64,000 bases of DNA from NCBI GenBank assembly GCA_007745635.1, contig CP036272.1, forward strand, positions 3,460,187 to 3,524,186. The letters run 5' to 3'. Within the stretch, counting starts at the first letter, position 1. Every line of letters begins with the position of its first letter. Shown one piece after another: positions 36,570-46,303 of the stretch. The translations under genes were made by a program, and so were the position numbers. The notes under the pieces were generated by a model. It did not search any database. It was given only the letters and a program-made list of their open reading frames with translations, and had not been told where the DNA came from. The stretch is from Stieleria bergensis. GTDB lineage: Bacteria; Planctomycetota; Planctomycetia; Pirellulales; Pirellulaceae.

Positions 36570-36616
36570 GCTGCCAGCCAACTCGAACGCTACAATCCTG
36601 CTGATAGTTTGGAAAC

Positions 36617-37282
36617 ATGATCATTCTGGGTTTGGTCGGAACGCCAGCGGCCGGAAAATCGACAGCCGCACAGTTCCTTGCCGACCAAGGTGCGTTTTGG
36701 ATCAACGCTGACTTGATCGCTCGCAGTTTCCTCACACTGCCGGCGGTGGTCGATGGCGTGCGTCAGCGACTTGGCGACGACGTGGTCCACTCAGACGGCC
36801 AGCTGGATCGGACGCAGCTGGCAAAACATGTCTTTGGAGTGTCCAAGGAACATCAAGAAAATCTTCAGTTTTTAGAATCGTTGCTGCATCCTCCAACGAA
36901 ACAGGAGATCTATCGGCAGCTGGAGACCGCTGCGGAGCGGAAAACACCGGTGGCATTGCTTGATGTGCCGTTGCTATTCGAATCCGATTGGGACGTCTGC
37001 TGCGACCAAATCTGGTGTGTCGATGCGAGCCGCGAGACCCGCTTGCAGAGGACGCTCAAGCGAGGCTGGAGCCCCGATCAGCTGGCCAAGCGAGAAGCCA
37101 TGCAAACGCCGATAGAGACCAAAAAACGGCTCAGTCAAGTCGTTATGTGCAATGACGCCACCTTAGCTGAATTTCACGAAATTCTCGCTAGACAGTGGTC
37201 ACAGGTAGCGGCAATGATTGACCGCGTGCCAAACACGAATGATCGTCACTGTCGTTCCGAAACAGGGCCAAATCGCAGCTGA
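36617..37282 (+). CDS. coaE: dephospho-CoA kinase
   Basis: A 221-residue P-loop kinase that completes coenzyme A synthesis by phosphorylating the 3'-OH of dephospho-CoA. P-loop GTPAAGKST at the N-terminus, then NADLIARS, LLHPPTKQEI, LLDVPLLFES and the lid region RLQRTLKRGWSPDQLAKREAMQ. The C-terminal 25 residues (NTNDRHCRSETGPNRS) are an extension without homology that I can see. Likely co-transcribed with the zinc-ribbon gene. Confidence 0.95.
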   Translation: MIILGLVGTPAAGKSTAAQFLADQGAFWINADLIARSFLTLPAVVDGVRQRLGDDVVHSDGQLDRTQLAKHVFGVSKEHQENLQFLESLLHPPTKQEIYRQLETAAERKTPVALLDVPLLFESDWDVCCDQIWCVDASRETRLQRTLKRGWSPDQLAKREAMQTPIETKKRLSQVVMCNDATLAEFHEILARQWSQVAAMIDRVPNTNDRHCRSETGPNRS

Positions 37283-37691
37283 GATTGATTCCTGACGGCT
37301 CCTGCTGTAGGAATTGCATGTCCGGAATCTTAGGATGGACTCCCATCGAACACGCCGTTCACGATTGTCGGACCAGTTTGCCCAACGATTCTGAGTGCTG
37401 GCAACAGGCAATCCCCCTCAGCACATAGAATCAGTACTGACGCGCGACAGAAGACGCCCGCACACGATTTGGTCACCGGTTTAGCCGTGATCCCCAAAAC
37501 ACTACCTCATTGTATTCTTTTCACTCCCCTCTGGCGGCATTGTCGGAACTCGGACATTGCCAAGCCCTTTACAGAGCGCATGAAACAAACGTGGAATGTG
37601 CGCTGCCTTTTCACTCATCCCTCCAGATTCGCACCACTGCGGACCAACCCCATCTCTTTTCCTACCAAAACGTCGATTGACGTTCGATATC
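37283..37691 (+). other. 409-base leader region upstream of rho
   Basis: No supported gene. The open frame running into rho from 37596 is not credible as protein. In many bacteria rho has a long untranslated leader used for autoregulation; the length here would fit, but I identified no specific attenuator hairpin or C-rich rut site. Confidence 0.45.
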
Positions 37692-39197
37692 ATGCAACCA
37701 AACCGTCCCTTAGGTGATGAGTCACGGTCCAGCCATCGCGGCGCCAAACGCTATGGCGGAGCGCGAGGGAATGGCAATGGGCGACGCCCACGGCACCCTG
37801 ACGAGCGCGTCGACCGGCGCATTCGCGAGCTGGACGCGGAACGAGATCCGTTGTCACTGCCAGAGGAAATCGTCAGCGAGGCAACACGAGTTGGCAAAAG
37901 CGTCGGTGTGCCTACCGAAACTGACGGCCCCCAGATCACCCTGGACCTCTTGCAAGAGAAGAGTGACGAAGAACTGATCCAGATGGCGATTGCCGAAGGC
38001 ATCAAGGACGCCGACCGCTTGGAAAAGCAGGAATTGATCTTTGCCATTCTGAAACAAGGCATGAAAGTCGGGGGACTCATGTATGGCGAAGGCACCCTTG
38101 AGATCCTGCCCGATGGGTTTGGCTTCTTACGTAGCAGCAAGCACCATTACATTTCATGCCCAGACGATATTTACGTCTCGCCGAGTCAAATCCGTCGATT
38201 CGGGCTGCAAACTGGCAGTCACGTTGCCGGTCAAATTCGTCCCCCCAAAGAAAACGAGCGGTACTTTGCCTTGCTGCGGATCGAACGCATTAACCAGCGT
38301 GATCCATCATCTCGCTCGTCCGCGATTCCGTTCGACGAACTGACGCCCCTACACCCCGACCATCGGATGTTGTTGGAGCACGATGGCGGTGAACTTTCCA
38401 CGCGCGTCGTGGACATGCTAACGCCCATTGGTTTCGGCCAACGAGGCTTGATCGTCAGTCCACCGCGCGCCGGCAAGACCGTCCTGATGCAGAGCATGGC
38501 TCGCGCGGTCCTGCACAACTATCCCAATGCTTACGTTTTCGTCTTGTTGATCGACGAACGGCCCGAAGAGGTCACGGACATGGAACGCGAGGTTCAAGGA
38601 CCTCAGTGCGAAGTGATCAGCAGTACCTTTGATGAACCCGCACAGCGTCACATTCAAGTCGCTCAAATGGTCATCGAGAAAGCCAAGCGGATGGTCGAAG
38701 CAGGTGTCGACGTCGTCGTGTTCCTGGACTCCATCACTCGCTTGGCCCGTGCTCATAACAGCGAGGGAGAATCGACTGGCAAACTGCTCAGCGGTGGCCT
38801 GGATGCTGGCGCAATGCAAAAACCAAAGTCCATTTTTGGCTCCGCTCGCAAGACCGAAGAAGGAGGCTCGCTGACCATTCTCGCGACCGCCTTGGTCGAT
38901 ACTGGCAGCCGAATGGACGATGTGATCTTTGAGGAATTTAAGGGGACGGGCAACTTGGAGATCGTGCTCGATCGCGGTTTGGTGGATCGTCGTATCTGGC
39001 CCGCGATCGACATCAGCAGCAGCGGAACACGCCGCGAAGAAATCCTTCTGGACAAAGAAGAGTTCCATCGCATTTCTACACTGCGTCGCGTCTTGGCGGA
39101 GCTTTCCCCCGCTGACGCGATGAATGAACTGACTAAGAAACTGAGAAAGACTCAGAACAACGCCGAATTTTTGATGAGTGTGAAGGATGTCGACTAA
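37692..39197 (+). CDS. rho: transcription termination factor Rho
   Basis: A 501-residue hexameric RNA helicase. Residues 1-80 are a basic, Gly/Arg-rich extension ([20 protein letters not shown]). The Rho N and RNA-binding domains follow ([52 protein letters not shown]). The ATPase domain has Walker [41 protein letters not shown] and the C-terminal [13 protein letters not shown] 37692 is the start nearest the conserved part. The 3' end overlaps ribH by 11 bases. Confidence 0.97.
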   Translation: MQPNRPLGDESRSSHRGAKRYGGARGNGNGRRPRHPDERVDRRIRELDAERDPLSLPEEIVSEATRVGKSVGVPTETDGPQITLDLLQEKSDEELIQMAIAEGIKDADRLEKQELIFAILKQGMKVGGLMYGEGTLEILPDGFGFLRSSKHHYISCPDDIYVSPSQIRRFGLQTGSHVAGQIRPPKENERYFALLRIERINQRDPSSRSSAIPFDELTPLHPDHRMLLEHDGGELSTRVVDMLTPIGFGQRGLIVSPPRAGKTVLMQSMARAVLHNYPNAYVFVLLIDERPEEVTDMEREVQGPQCEVISSTFDEPAQRHIQVAQMVIEKAKRMVEAGVDVVVFLDSITRLARAHNSEGESTGKLLSGGLDAGAMQKPKSIFGSARKTEEGGSLTILATALVDTGSRMDDVIFEEFKGTGNLEIVLDRGLVDRRIWPAIDISSSGTRREEILLDKEEFHRISTLRRVLAELSPADAMNELTKKLRKTQNNAEFLMSVKDVD

Positions 39198-39687
39198 TCA
39201 AGCCCCAGCAGACGCCGCCGTCCCTGAAATCAGCGGTTTGGATGGCCCCTTTCCCGCCGGAGACGTCGTGATCGTCGCCAGTCGCTACAACGCCTCGATC
39301 TGCGATTCACTTGTCAAAGGAAGCTTAGAGACGCTGGCTGAAGCAGGGATCGACGGTGATCGCGTCCGTGTGGTTCGCGTGCCCGGCGCTTGGGAATTGT
39401 CCCTGGTCGCGGCTCAGCTTCTGCCACGCGAGGACGTGGCCGCCGTGATCACGCTAGGTTGCGTGATCCGCGGTGAGACGACTCATGACCAGCATATCAA
39501 CCGTGCGGTCAGTGATTCACTGATGCAGTTAAGCCTGCAGTGCGTCAAACCCATTGGCTTTGGACTCTTAACCTGCAACACCTTGGAACAAGCTCTCCAA
39601 CGTAGCGGAGGCAACGTGGGCAACAAAGGCCATGAAGCGGCCGAAGCTGCACTGGAAATGTTGCGTCTGCAGTTGAAGATCGCCTAA
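39187..39687 (+). CDS. ribH: 6,7-dimethyl-8-ribityllumazine synthase
   Basis: A 166-residue subunit of the lumazine synthase capsule, which condenses the ribitylamino-uracil with dihydroxybutanone phosphate in riboflavin synthesis. Motifs: [55 protein letters not shown] (catalytic His region) and [12 protein letters not shown]. The start overlaps the end of rho by 11 bases in another frame, with AAGG abutting the ATG, so initiation probably depends on translation of rho. Confidence 0.95.
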   Translation: MSTNQAPADAAVPEISGLDGPFPAGDVVIVASRYNASICDSLVKGSLETLAEAGIDGDRVRVVRVPGAWELSLVAAQLLPREDVAAVITLGCVIRGETTHDQHINRAVSDSLMQLSLQCVKPIGFGLLTCNTLEQALQRSGGNVGNKGHEAAEAALEMLRLQLKIA

Positions 39688-42074
39688 CGCTTTGTCGTCA
39701 GAATGGGCTGGACATCATCGTCCCATCGCACGCACAGTTCCATTTCCACACGCAGCTGATGGTGCACCCGCGAGGCCAATTTCTCCAGGTCGCGAATCTG
39801 TTGCTCTCTGGCCTTCGCTTGGACCACCCGCTGTGCGAGTTGCTGTCGTTTTGCATAGCTGACCAGTTGTGCGGATTCACCGCGCGCTTGCGTCGCGGCC
39901 GCTAACTGCTTGACCATTTGCTGCTTGATCTGTTCAAAATCCTGCCGGCTCTTCGCAAACGTCGGTTGCGAAAAGCTCCACCAAGGTTCATTGGGAGCAA
40001 AACGCGCCAAGTAACTGACTCGGCAAGTCAACTGTTGCTCGGTGGCGATTTCAAACTTCAACGCCAGGGCCGGAGCGTCGGGTTGCAACGCATGCACCAC
40101 GGCGATCGCCGTTCCCTCGCAACGGGCGCTGTTGAACGGATGAAGCCACGAGACCTGCAGAGGGTCCGCTGGCGACCGCTCCGCACCGGCTAGCTGCAAT
40201 GATAACCTGCCCCGCCGCCGATCGATGGGCCAGCGAAGGGGCCAGCTCTTTTCGCTTTGCGTGCTTGCCAAGCTTAGCGTCAGAGGTGCTGCCGTTTGTC
40301 GTGGACGCAAATAGACAGCGTCACCCGATGAGGTAACACGCGTCTGAACCAATTGTTGAACGAACTCTGCCTGCCGTCCGGCGTCCGTTAATTGAACCAG
40401 TGACTGATCCGCCCGCGTCTTCAGCCTCAGCAAGTCCCGCTGGCCCTCACGCAGCACGAACTGTCCCTCCGCAAAGCGATTCAAAACGCTTCGTTCGCCG
40501 CTGGGGAACTCGATCGACAGCGGTTCATTGGCCCGGTGGATCAGGCCAGATACAGTGAACTGAATTGGACTGCTGTATCCAACGGGTACCGATGAACAGC
40601 GCAACAGCTTCGACCGGGACTCAGACTGCAGCGTGGTAGATGTCACTGCTGACTGCTCGGGCTGTTCTGCGGCCAACAATCCGTGCAAATCGATTGGCGA
40701 TTCGTGGCGAAGCGTCGTGTCCATGATGGCAAGTCGCGAGTGTTGCCCTGCTGGTTGCTGGATGCTTTCGGCACCGGCGTCCTTAGAAGCCATGCGCTGC
40801 GAGACGCCTTTGAGTTGCAATTCCATTTCATCGATCAGCTTGGTGACTTGATCGATGCGGACCTGTGTCTTTGACTCCGATGGCTGCGACTCGTTCCTAG
40901 TTACCGACGCTGTGACATGGGCTGGAGATTCTTGAGTGGCCGGCGGCGGTGCTTCCGATCTGATGGAGGCCGTCTTTTCCAATGGTGGTTGCTGCCGATC
41001 GATGCTCCTGGGCTGCGGTGTCGAAACACTCGAAGCTCCGCGCAGCCAACGGATGGGTCCAACGGCGATGATCCCCGCAAGGATCAGGGTCACGATCGCA
41101 CCGATCACGATCCAATCTTGCGGCCGCACTTTGGGCAGAACGATTCCATATTTCAACCAGGCCTGGCTGGCGAGGCGAAAGAAGACACCTCGATGCGGTT
41201 TGCTTTGATCCGACGATTGGCTTGGCTCAATCTGATCCGCAAACCGATCCTCAATCGCGTTGCAAAACAGAGCGGCGATGTCACTGCGTCGCGATTCAGT
41301 CGCCAACAACTGCTCTTCATCGACAACATCTTCCGGCAAACGACTGGCAGAAGGCTGCACATCATTGGCAACTGGCTTCTCGTTCTGCGGTGCAGTTCCG
41401 CTGGACGTCTCATCGGCAGCGAGGCGTTCCAGACGCTGACTCCAACTCAGCGATGCAGTCTCGGGGTCCGATGTCGCGGCGGCGGATTGCCCGATGCCAG
41501 AAACTTGCGAAGCGGGACTGGCTGGCGAAGTGCGATTGGCCGGTATTTCACGACTGGCCGGTATTTTACGCCTGGCCGGTGCGTGAGGATCGTCTGGCGC
41601 CTTGCGATAGCGCAGCAACACCTGGCTATCGATGCTCAATGAGTCGAGCCAGTCGTCTCGTTGATCGGACTCCCGCCTGACAGCCTCTGCCACAGACAGC
41701 AGCCCACCGGCGAAGTACGCCTCCATCGCCTGTGGGGCAACACCTTGCTGCTTGACCAGATCACATACCGCTTGGATTTCCAGCAATTGTTTACCGATTT
41801 CAGCGAGCTGCTGTTGCTCAGTGACGGTGCCAGCTTTGCGAGCAACGTGAGTGCCCGCTTCGTGAAACACCAGCTGTTCGCTGTTTCCGCCACCGACCGC
41901 GCGTTCGCCGGTGGCGAGCTGTTGATTCGCGCCAGCGCTGGAGCGTCTTGTCGCAACTGTCTGCTGGCTGCCGTGTGGCGGAGCGAGGTCATGGGGCGCA
42001 TGCGGGCCATCCACCACGCGTTGAAGCGTTTGGTTGGCGTTAGAATCAGTGATGGAATTGTTGGAATCTGCCAT
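39684..42074 (-). CDS. large single-pass membrane protein of unknown function
   Basis: A 796-residue protein without recognised domains. Residues 1-310 are low-complexity and polar, with an anti-sigma-factor-like zone (SVAEAVRRESDQRDDWLDSLSIDSQVLLRYRK); a transmembrane helix follows (IVIGAIVTLILAGIIAVGPI near residue 330). A proline/serine-rich stretch leads to a beta-rich C-terminal domain (VPVGYSSPIQFTVSGLIHRANEPL, LRWPIDRRRGRLSLQLAG). The topology suggests a cytoplasmic N-terminus and an external domain. A run of three 18-base repeats lies inside it (41533-41586). The stop overlaps that of ribH by four bases. Confidence 0.75.
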   Translation of the reverse strand: MADSNNSITDSNANQTLQRVVDGPHAPHDLAPPHGSQQTVATRRSSAGANQQLATGERAVGGGNSEQLVFHEAGTHVARKAGTVTEQQQLAEIGKQLLEIQAVCDLVKQQGVAPQAMEAYFAGGLLSVAEAVRRESDQRDDWLDSLSIDSQVLLRYRKAPDDPHAPARRKIPASREIPANRTSPASPASQVSGIGQSAAATSDPETASLSWSQRLERLAADETSSGTAPQNEKPVANDVQPSASRLPEDVVDEEQLLATESRRSDIAALFCNAIEDRFADQIEPSQSSDQSKPHRGVFFRLASQAWLKYGIVLPKVRPQDWIVIGAIVTLILAGIIAVGPIRWLRGASSVSTPQPRSIDRQQPPLEKTASIRSEAPPPATQESPAHVTASVTRNESQPSESKTQVRIDQVTKLIDEMELQLKGVSQRMASKDAGAESIQQPAGQHSRLAIMDTTLRHESPIDLHGLLAAEQPEQSAVTSTTLQSESRSKLLRCSSVPVGYSSPIQFTVSGLIHRANEPLSIEFPSGERSVLNRFAEGQFVLREGQRDLLRLKTRADQSLVQLTDAGRQAEFVQQLVQTRVTSSGDAVYLRPRQTAAPLTLSLASTQSEKSWPLRWPIDRRRGRLSLQLAGAERSPADPLQVSWLHPFNSARCEGTAIAVVHALQPDAPALALKFEIATEQQLTCRVSYLARFAPNEPWWSFSQPTFAKSRQDFEQIKQQMVKQLAAATQARGESAQLVSYAKRQQLAQRVVQAKAREQQIRDLEKLASRVHHQLRVEMELCVRWDDDVQPILTTKR
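41533..41586 (-). repeat. three tandem 18-base repeats within the coding region
   Basis: Three in-frame units of the pattern cgactggccggtatttta, encoding xPAxR-type hexapeptides (KIPASR, EIPANR and similar). The first two differ at two positions and the third is more diverged. A recent in-frame slippage expansion in a disordered linker is the simplest reading. Confidence 0.7.
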
Positions 42075-42502
42075 TTCCGAACCAACTCGACAACACAATG
42101 CTCTGCTGGCCTGTTTGACAACGGGCCAACGTGTCTGTGGTGGAACCACATAGGAGGGACACCTCAAAGCATCGGAAGTTGGTCTCGGCCTTAATCACGA
42201 CAGCTTCTGAATCCAAGCTGCTTCGAACACAACGGCCTGCCTGACCGGAAGAATCCACAGTACCTAAACCCCTACGTTTTCGCTGCAGTCTGAACCTTTC
42301 CATCCACCCACGCTGAACGGAAAGGACCGTATGTCGGGTTCAAGATATCGTATGTCATGGATTGCCTCCTTTAGACGATGGCGGAAACGTCACAAGGGAA
42401 GCAAGCATACTTTCCAACACTACCGAGTGAAACCGGGAAGATCGACAGCTACCAGCGATGCTGGTCTGCGTGCCAAAGATGGATGAAGTCAATCGACCAT
42501 GA
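42075..42502. other. boundary between core genes and the decayed island
   Basis: 428 bases with no supported gene. Short open frames on both strands conflict. It separates the large membrane-protein gene from the integrase relic and may contain the outer edge of the integrated element, but I found no matching att repeat at the other side. Confidence 0.45.
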
Positions 42503-43615
42503 ACACGAAGGACACCAGCAGCGGCAGCAAGCAAGCCTGGCTTTGCCATTGGTCGAATTCTTGGACGACTTGCAAAAAACTACCCTGACGGCTCACAGCG
42601 ACGGACAGTCGACCAGTGGGCCGTCTCCGCGATCAATCGTGCAAAGAAAGTTCCTGATGGCATTGCACTGGCTCTAAAAGTGGCGATGCAACTGCGGGAC
42701 GCACTGTGCATGATTCCGCATGGCTACGACAGAGAGGGCAAAAAGAAATGGCGGAACTTTAAAAGTACAATGCCGACAGTCAATCACACCCATGATGACA
42801 GGCTAGCAGAGGCCGTAGCGTCGTTTCTAACGAGCAAGCAGAATAGCGTAACGCCCAGACGCACAAGAATCTAAAGCGCTCCCTGACCCAGTTCACGACA
42901 GCGTGCGAGGGGATGACGCTGGATCAGTCGGTAGCGTCGGCGAACTTGCAACTGTATCTCAACAACATTGCGAACAGCGGAGAATACGCGACAACGACAG
43001 CGAAGGCGGCAGTTGCTGACGTCGGTACGTTCATTGGATGGCTACACAAGTTCGATCACATCCACAAGTTGCCTAAGCTCGTCGAACTCGGCGAGTTCAT
43101 TGCATCGACCGGTTACACGACACCGAACGTTGTCGATGAGGACGTTGTTCGGGAGATGGTTGCCCTGGCGGGCGTCAGTCGCACTATGTTCTTTGCGGGC
43201 TGAACTTTGGGTTCACCCAGCGTGATATCGCGAAAATGCAACCGCCTGTCGATGGCTACCTGGAACATCGACGACCGAAACAGCTAAGCACAAGCGAGAC
43301 CCGACGGTCAAATACGCGGTCTGGTCGGAGACTGACGATGCGTTGCGACTGCTGGCCGGTGTTAACTTGTCCTACGAGTCGGCAGTCACAAAGAAACTGC
43401 GGGCAGACTGTAAGTCAGCAGGAATTGATTACATGCCCCACAAGATGCTTCGCAAGGCTTCAGCAACTGTTCTGCGGAATTCTGAGTTCAGTTCGCTGGT
43501 GGATTACTTTCTGGGACATGGCCCAGAGTCGATGGCAGATCGCCACTACGCCAGCATCGAGCAATCGCGTTTCGATGCTGCTTGCTTGTACGTGCGTCAA
43601 CACTGGCTGTCGTGA
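42503..43615 (+). pseudogene. decayed tyrosine recombinase (integrase)
   Basis: A broken integrase readable across at least four frame changes. The arm and core-binding parts read AEAVASFLTSKQNSVT, then, after a shift near 42850, AQTHKNLKRSLTQF and VASANLQLYLNNIANSGEY. After shifts near 43195 and 43277 the catalytic part reads LNFGFTQRDIAKMQ, KHKRDPTVKYAVWSETDD and finally PHKMLRKASATVLRN (HxxR box) and YFLGHGPESMADRHYASIEQ with the nucleophile Tyr. The first Arg box is not recognisable. The region between box I and HxxR looks shortened by deletion. The stretch before about 42790 (RILGRLAKNYPDGS ...) is open but unassigned. Confidence 0.75.
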
Positions 43616-43820
43616 TCGTGCACGTTCGACGTGCGTAGGAGGAAAACCCTGGAATCCGATTCAGTTTCAATTCGCGGTACTGTTTTCGCGGCCTCCGCTT
43701 GCTCTGGGCTTCTAAAAACGGGTCCACTCCCTCCTGTGTACCGCATGACTGTCTTGACCAAACGTGTCACGGGAGCCGCCAACAATTGACCTTAATGATT
43801 TCAATCCCCCCTAGGAGATT

Positions 43821-44016
43821 ATGATGACAAAATACACTGCCGAAGATGCTTATATCGAAAAGCACGCACAGGCCGTTGAAGTTCTTGAAGGGTCTGCAAG
43901 GCATGCCATCCCCTGGCGACGATGATCCACCAATCGACTGGGACCATGTCGGTGACATCGGTCGCGTGCTTGATGTGCGCAAGCAGATGGAAGCCTCGAT
44001 GTGGAATCGACTTTAA
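43821..44016 (+). pseudogene. small frameshifted gene in the island
   Basis: TAGGAG at 43812-43817 precedes ATG 43821 (and ATG 43824). Frame one reads MMTKYTAEDAYIEKHAQAVEVLEGSARHA and stops at 43923-43925. A +1 shift gives a longer continuation DDDPPIDWDHVGDIGRVLDV ending MWNRL at a TAA (44014-44016). Together they would form a 65-residue acidic protein. No family recognised. It could alternatively be a genuine 34-residue peptide. Confidence 0.35.
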
Positions 44017-44067
44017 CAATCAACAACAACCAAGCGGGCTTCGGCCGGCAAGAACCAGAAGATCAGA

Positions 44068-44787
44068 ATGAAGAAGATCACAGACTATAAAGTGACCAGA
44101 CAGCTCGGAACATACCGTGTCCGTTATAACTGTCCAGGATGCAAGATAGCACTTAGCAACAAACTAGATGATTCAGGAGCCATCGACACCTGCCCTGAGT
44201 GCGGCGAGACCTATCACGTCCCAGGACTGCCAGAGAAGGCTGAAGTTGACAGGCAACAACAGGAGTTAGCTGCCGAGAAGGAGCGGAAGCGGAAAGAGAA
44301 GGCTGAAAAGAAAGAGGCGGAGAGGGCAACTACTACCGCCCGTTTGGAGAAACTTAGGCCCGAGCGGCTACCTGACCCAAATCCCAAGCCAAAAGCCTCG
44401 GCTGGCGACGCTAGAAATAGAAGCGACATCGGGTACTTCCTCAACCCAGTCGAGTTATACAGAGAAAGCAACGCATGGAGATATCACAACAAGCGGTTCC
44501 CTGCTCTGTCGCTCTTGGTGCGGGCTGGTTCGAGCGCAACCCTTTCGATCTTCTTTTTCTTTACGTTTGCCATCTGCGCCCTGGGGATTGCTTTGTTTGT
44601 TGCAATGATCTTAGCCCTGAATCAGGGGGATTCGCTTTCCATCGCACAGTTCGGTGCTCAAATGCTTGGGTTGATTTTCCTGTACATCATCAACTGCTGG
44701 TTCGCCGTTGTGCGGTTGGCCCTGGCTGACTTCGTTCGCACGCAACTGTCTATTGAAGAGAATATTCGAAAGTATAAGGGAGAATGA
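44068..44787 (+). CDS. zinc-ribbon membrane protein of unknown function
   Basis: A 239-residue intact gene in the island. The N-terminus has a zinc ribbon with CPGC (residues about 22-25) and CPEC. A lysine/glutamate-rich helix follows (QQELAAEKERKRKEKAEKKEAE), then two membrane helices (FFFFTFAICALGIALFVAMIL and FGAQMLGLIFLYIINCWFAVV). The layout matches the many planctomycete proteins that combine a zinc-ribbon head with a membrane tail. The intact reading frame among broken neighbours suggests that it is either still selected or a later arrival. Confidence 0.75.
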   Translation: MKKITDYKVTRQLGTYRVRYNCPGCKIALSNKLDDSGAIDTCPECGETYHVPGLPEKAEVDRQQQELAAEKERKRKEKAEKKEAERATTTARLEKLRPERLPDPNPKPKASAGDARNRSDIGYFLNPVELYRESNAWRYHNKRFPALSLLVRAGSSATLSIFFFFTFAICALGIALFVAMILALNQGDSLSIAQFGAQMLGLIFLYIINCWFAVVRLALADFVRTQLSIEENIRKYKGE

Positions 44788-44929
44788 AAACGAAACTGAA
44801 AACGCAGCAATGTTTTCACCTGCTTAAGGCGTGGCACCAGTCTTTCACGGTATCGTTCTCGGTGCCATCAACGACAACGTCCGCCAGACGAATCCAGCGG
44901 ATGTATGTTTAATCTTGATCAACATCAAA

Positions 44930-45734
44930 CTATGCCGCGTAGCTCGATTTCAGAATGCAAGTGACGTCGGCGATGGCAAACCAACATCGCGCCCAACTGA
45001 TAATCTCGCACTTATCTTCAATCGCGAGTCCAGCGGTTGACTGATCCGTCAGCTTGTGGCGGATCTCGACCGAGCATCGGGCCGATGATTCCAGGTCGCC
45101 AGAGAACCAATAGACATTGCCGATGTTGCTGCAGGGAAGCCGACAACAGAAGTGACGGGGAAGCCAGCGAAGAATCCAGTGGCACCCAGAGCTGCTTGAC
45201 CAGCAGCCATGGAACCCTTTGCTGCGGCACTGCAAATCATCGAGATTGATTCGTCCTCGCCTGGGCAGAAACGGAGGATTCCAGAATCTCGGAGTAATCC
45301 GGTGCGGCAACATTGTCGGTAATGCCGCTGGCCGAGTCTAGCTCGCTGATGATGAACCCGTTAACACTTGAGATCAATCCGCGTGCATGACTGGCCATCA
45401 CTGTTTCGAAACTGTCGGGTGCATCGTTGACGCCAGCAAGCCAGTCTTGGACGAGTTCGTTAGATGTAATTCTCCTGGCACCATACTTGACGTAACCCAC
45501 ACTCGCTTGCGCGAACGTCGTATCAGAGGCTGTTGCCTGGCCCTCTTCGCTGACCGCATCGATAGTCGGTTCGGCCGACCAATAGGCCACGTCTCCAGGT
45601 ACACGCTGGCGTCGTGATAATTCGGGAACACCCATGACATCATTCAGCAACCGATATCGCTGCAATGGCCGCGAGAAAGCTTGGTCGAGCGAGGATTAGA
45701 GGACGCTAGGCGTGTTGGCGGTGCTTAATGCCAT
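44930..45734 (-). pseudogene. degenerate HK97-type phage major capsid protein
   Basis: Minus-strand relic of a phage capsid gene. ATG 45734 has AGGA upstream and opens MALSTANTPSVL, then an in-frame TAA (45696-45698), then SSLDQAFSRPLQRYRLLNDV in the same frame. The next part carries the HK97-fold pattern: DVAYWSAEPTIDAVSEEGQ, YVKYGARRITSNELVQDWL, HARGLISSVNGFIISELDSASG. After frame loss near 45237, a second frame shows GFFAGFPVTSVVGFPAATSA and a third shows NIGNVYWFSGDLESSARC and LAIEDKCEIISWARCWFAI, matching the C-terminal GDFS-like and loop regions of HK97 capsids. A premature stop and at least two frameshifts make it non-functional. Confidence 0.72.
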
Positions 45735-46303
45735 GATTTATTTCCTAAGAAAGATTGATTGATGAATGGGAAAGAGCAGGGACAGACGCGCGGATCTGGG
45801 TGGAACTGATCGGTTTCAGCGATCCACGTGCCTCAAGCTCTTCACGGCACTGCGTACGATCCACGGGCCATGCCAGAACTGGACCGAACCCGAGTTATTC
45901 AATCTGGCCGCTAGTGTCGCAGCATTCAAGCCAGACGCAACACAAATCGAGCTACTGACGGAACTGTTGGACAGTGCATCCGATCTTGGCGAGATGGGCC
46001 GTCCCGGAAACTTCCTGGGGCGTGATCATGCTGGGATTCGATAAGATTGCTTACAAAGGTGAACTGCGGTCTCACGACTTTCAGTTAGCAAAGATGAACG
46101 AGCGAACGACGACAAACACTAAGACGGGCTTGCTGATTGAGTCGAATACCTTGGTTTTTGCTTGGCTTGGCGCCTTGCTTGCTGTTTCGAGTGCAAGGCT
46201 TTTGGCGACTTTGGGCGAAAAGCCTTGCACGTGATTGCGTTCCAAGCGACTATCCCGAACCAGTTGTAGAACACCTACGGCGTTCGGAGACAATGTGTGT
46301 GGG
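45735..46303. other. unassigned island sequence between capsid relic and tandem repeats
   Basis: Short open frames only, e.g. LFTALRTIHGPCQNWTEPEL and AASVAAFKPDATQIELLTEL on the plus strand between 45840 and 45990, which look like a fragment of a once longer gene. A partial repeat-family-C motif (gtagaacacctacggcgttc) starts at about 46267. No function can be assigned. Confidence 0.45.
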
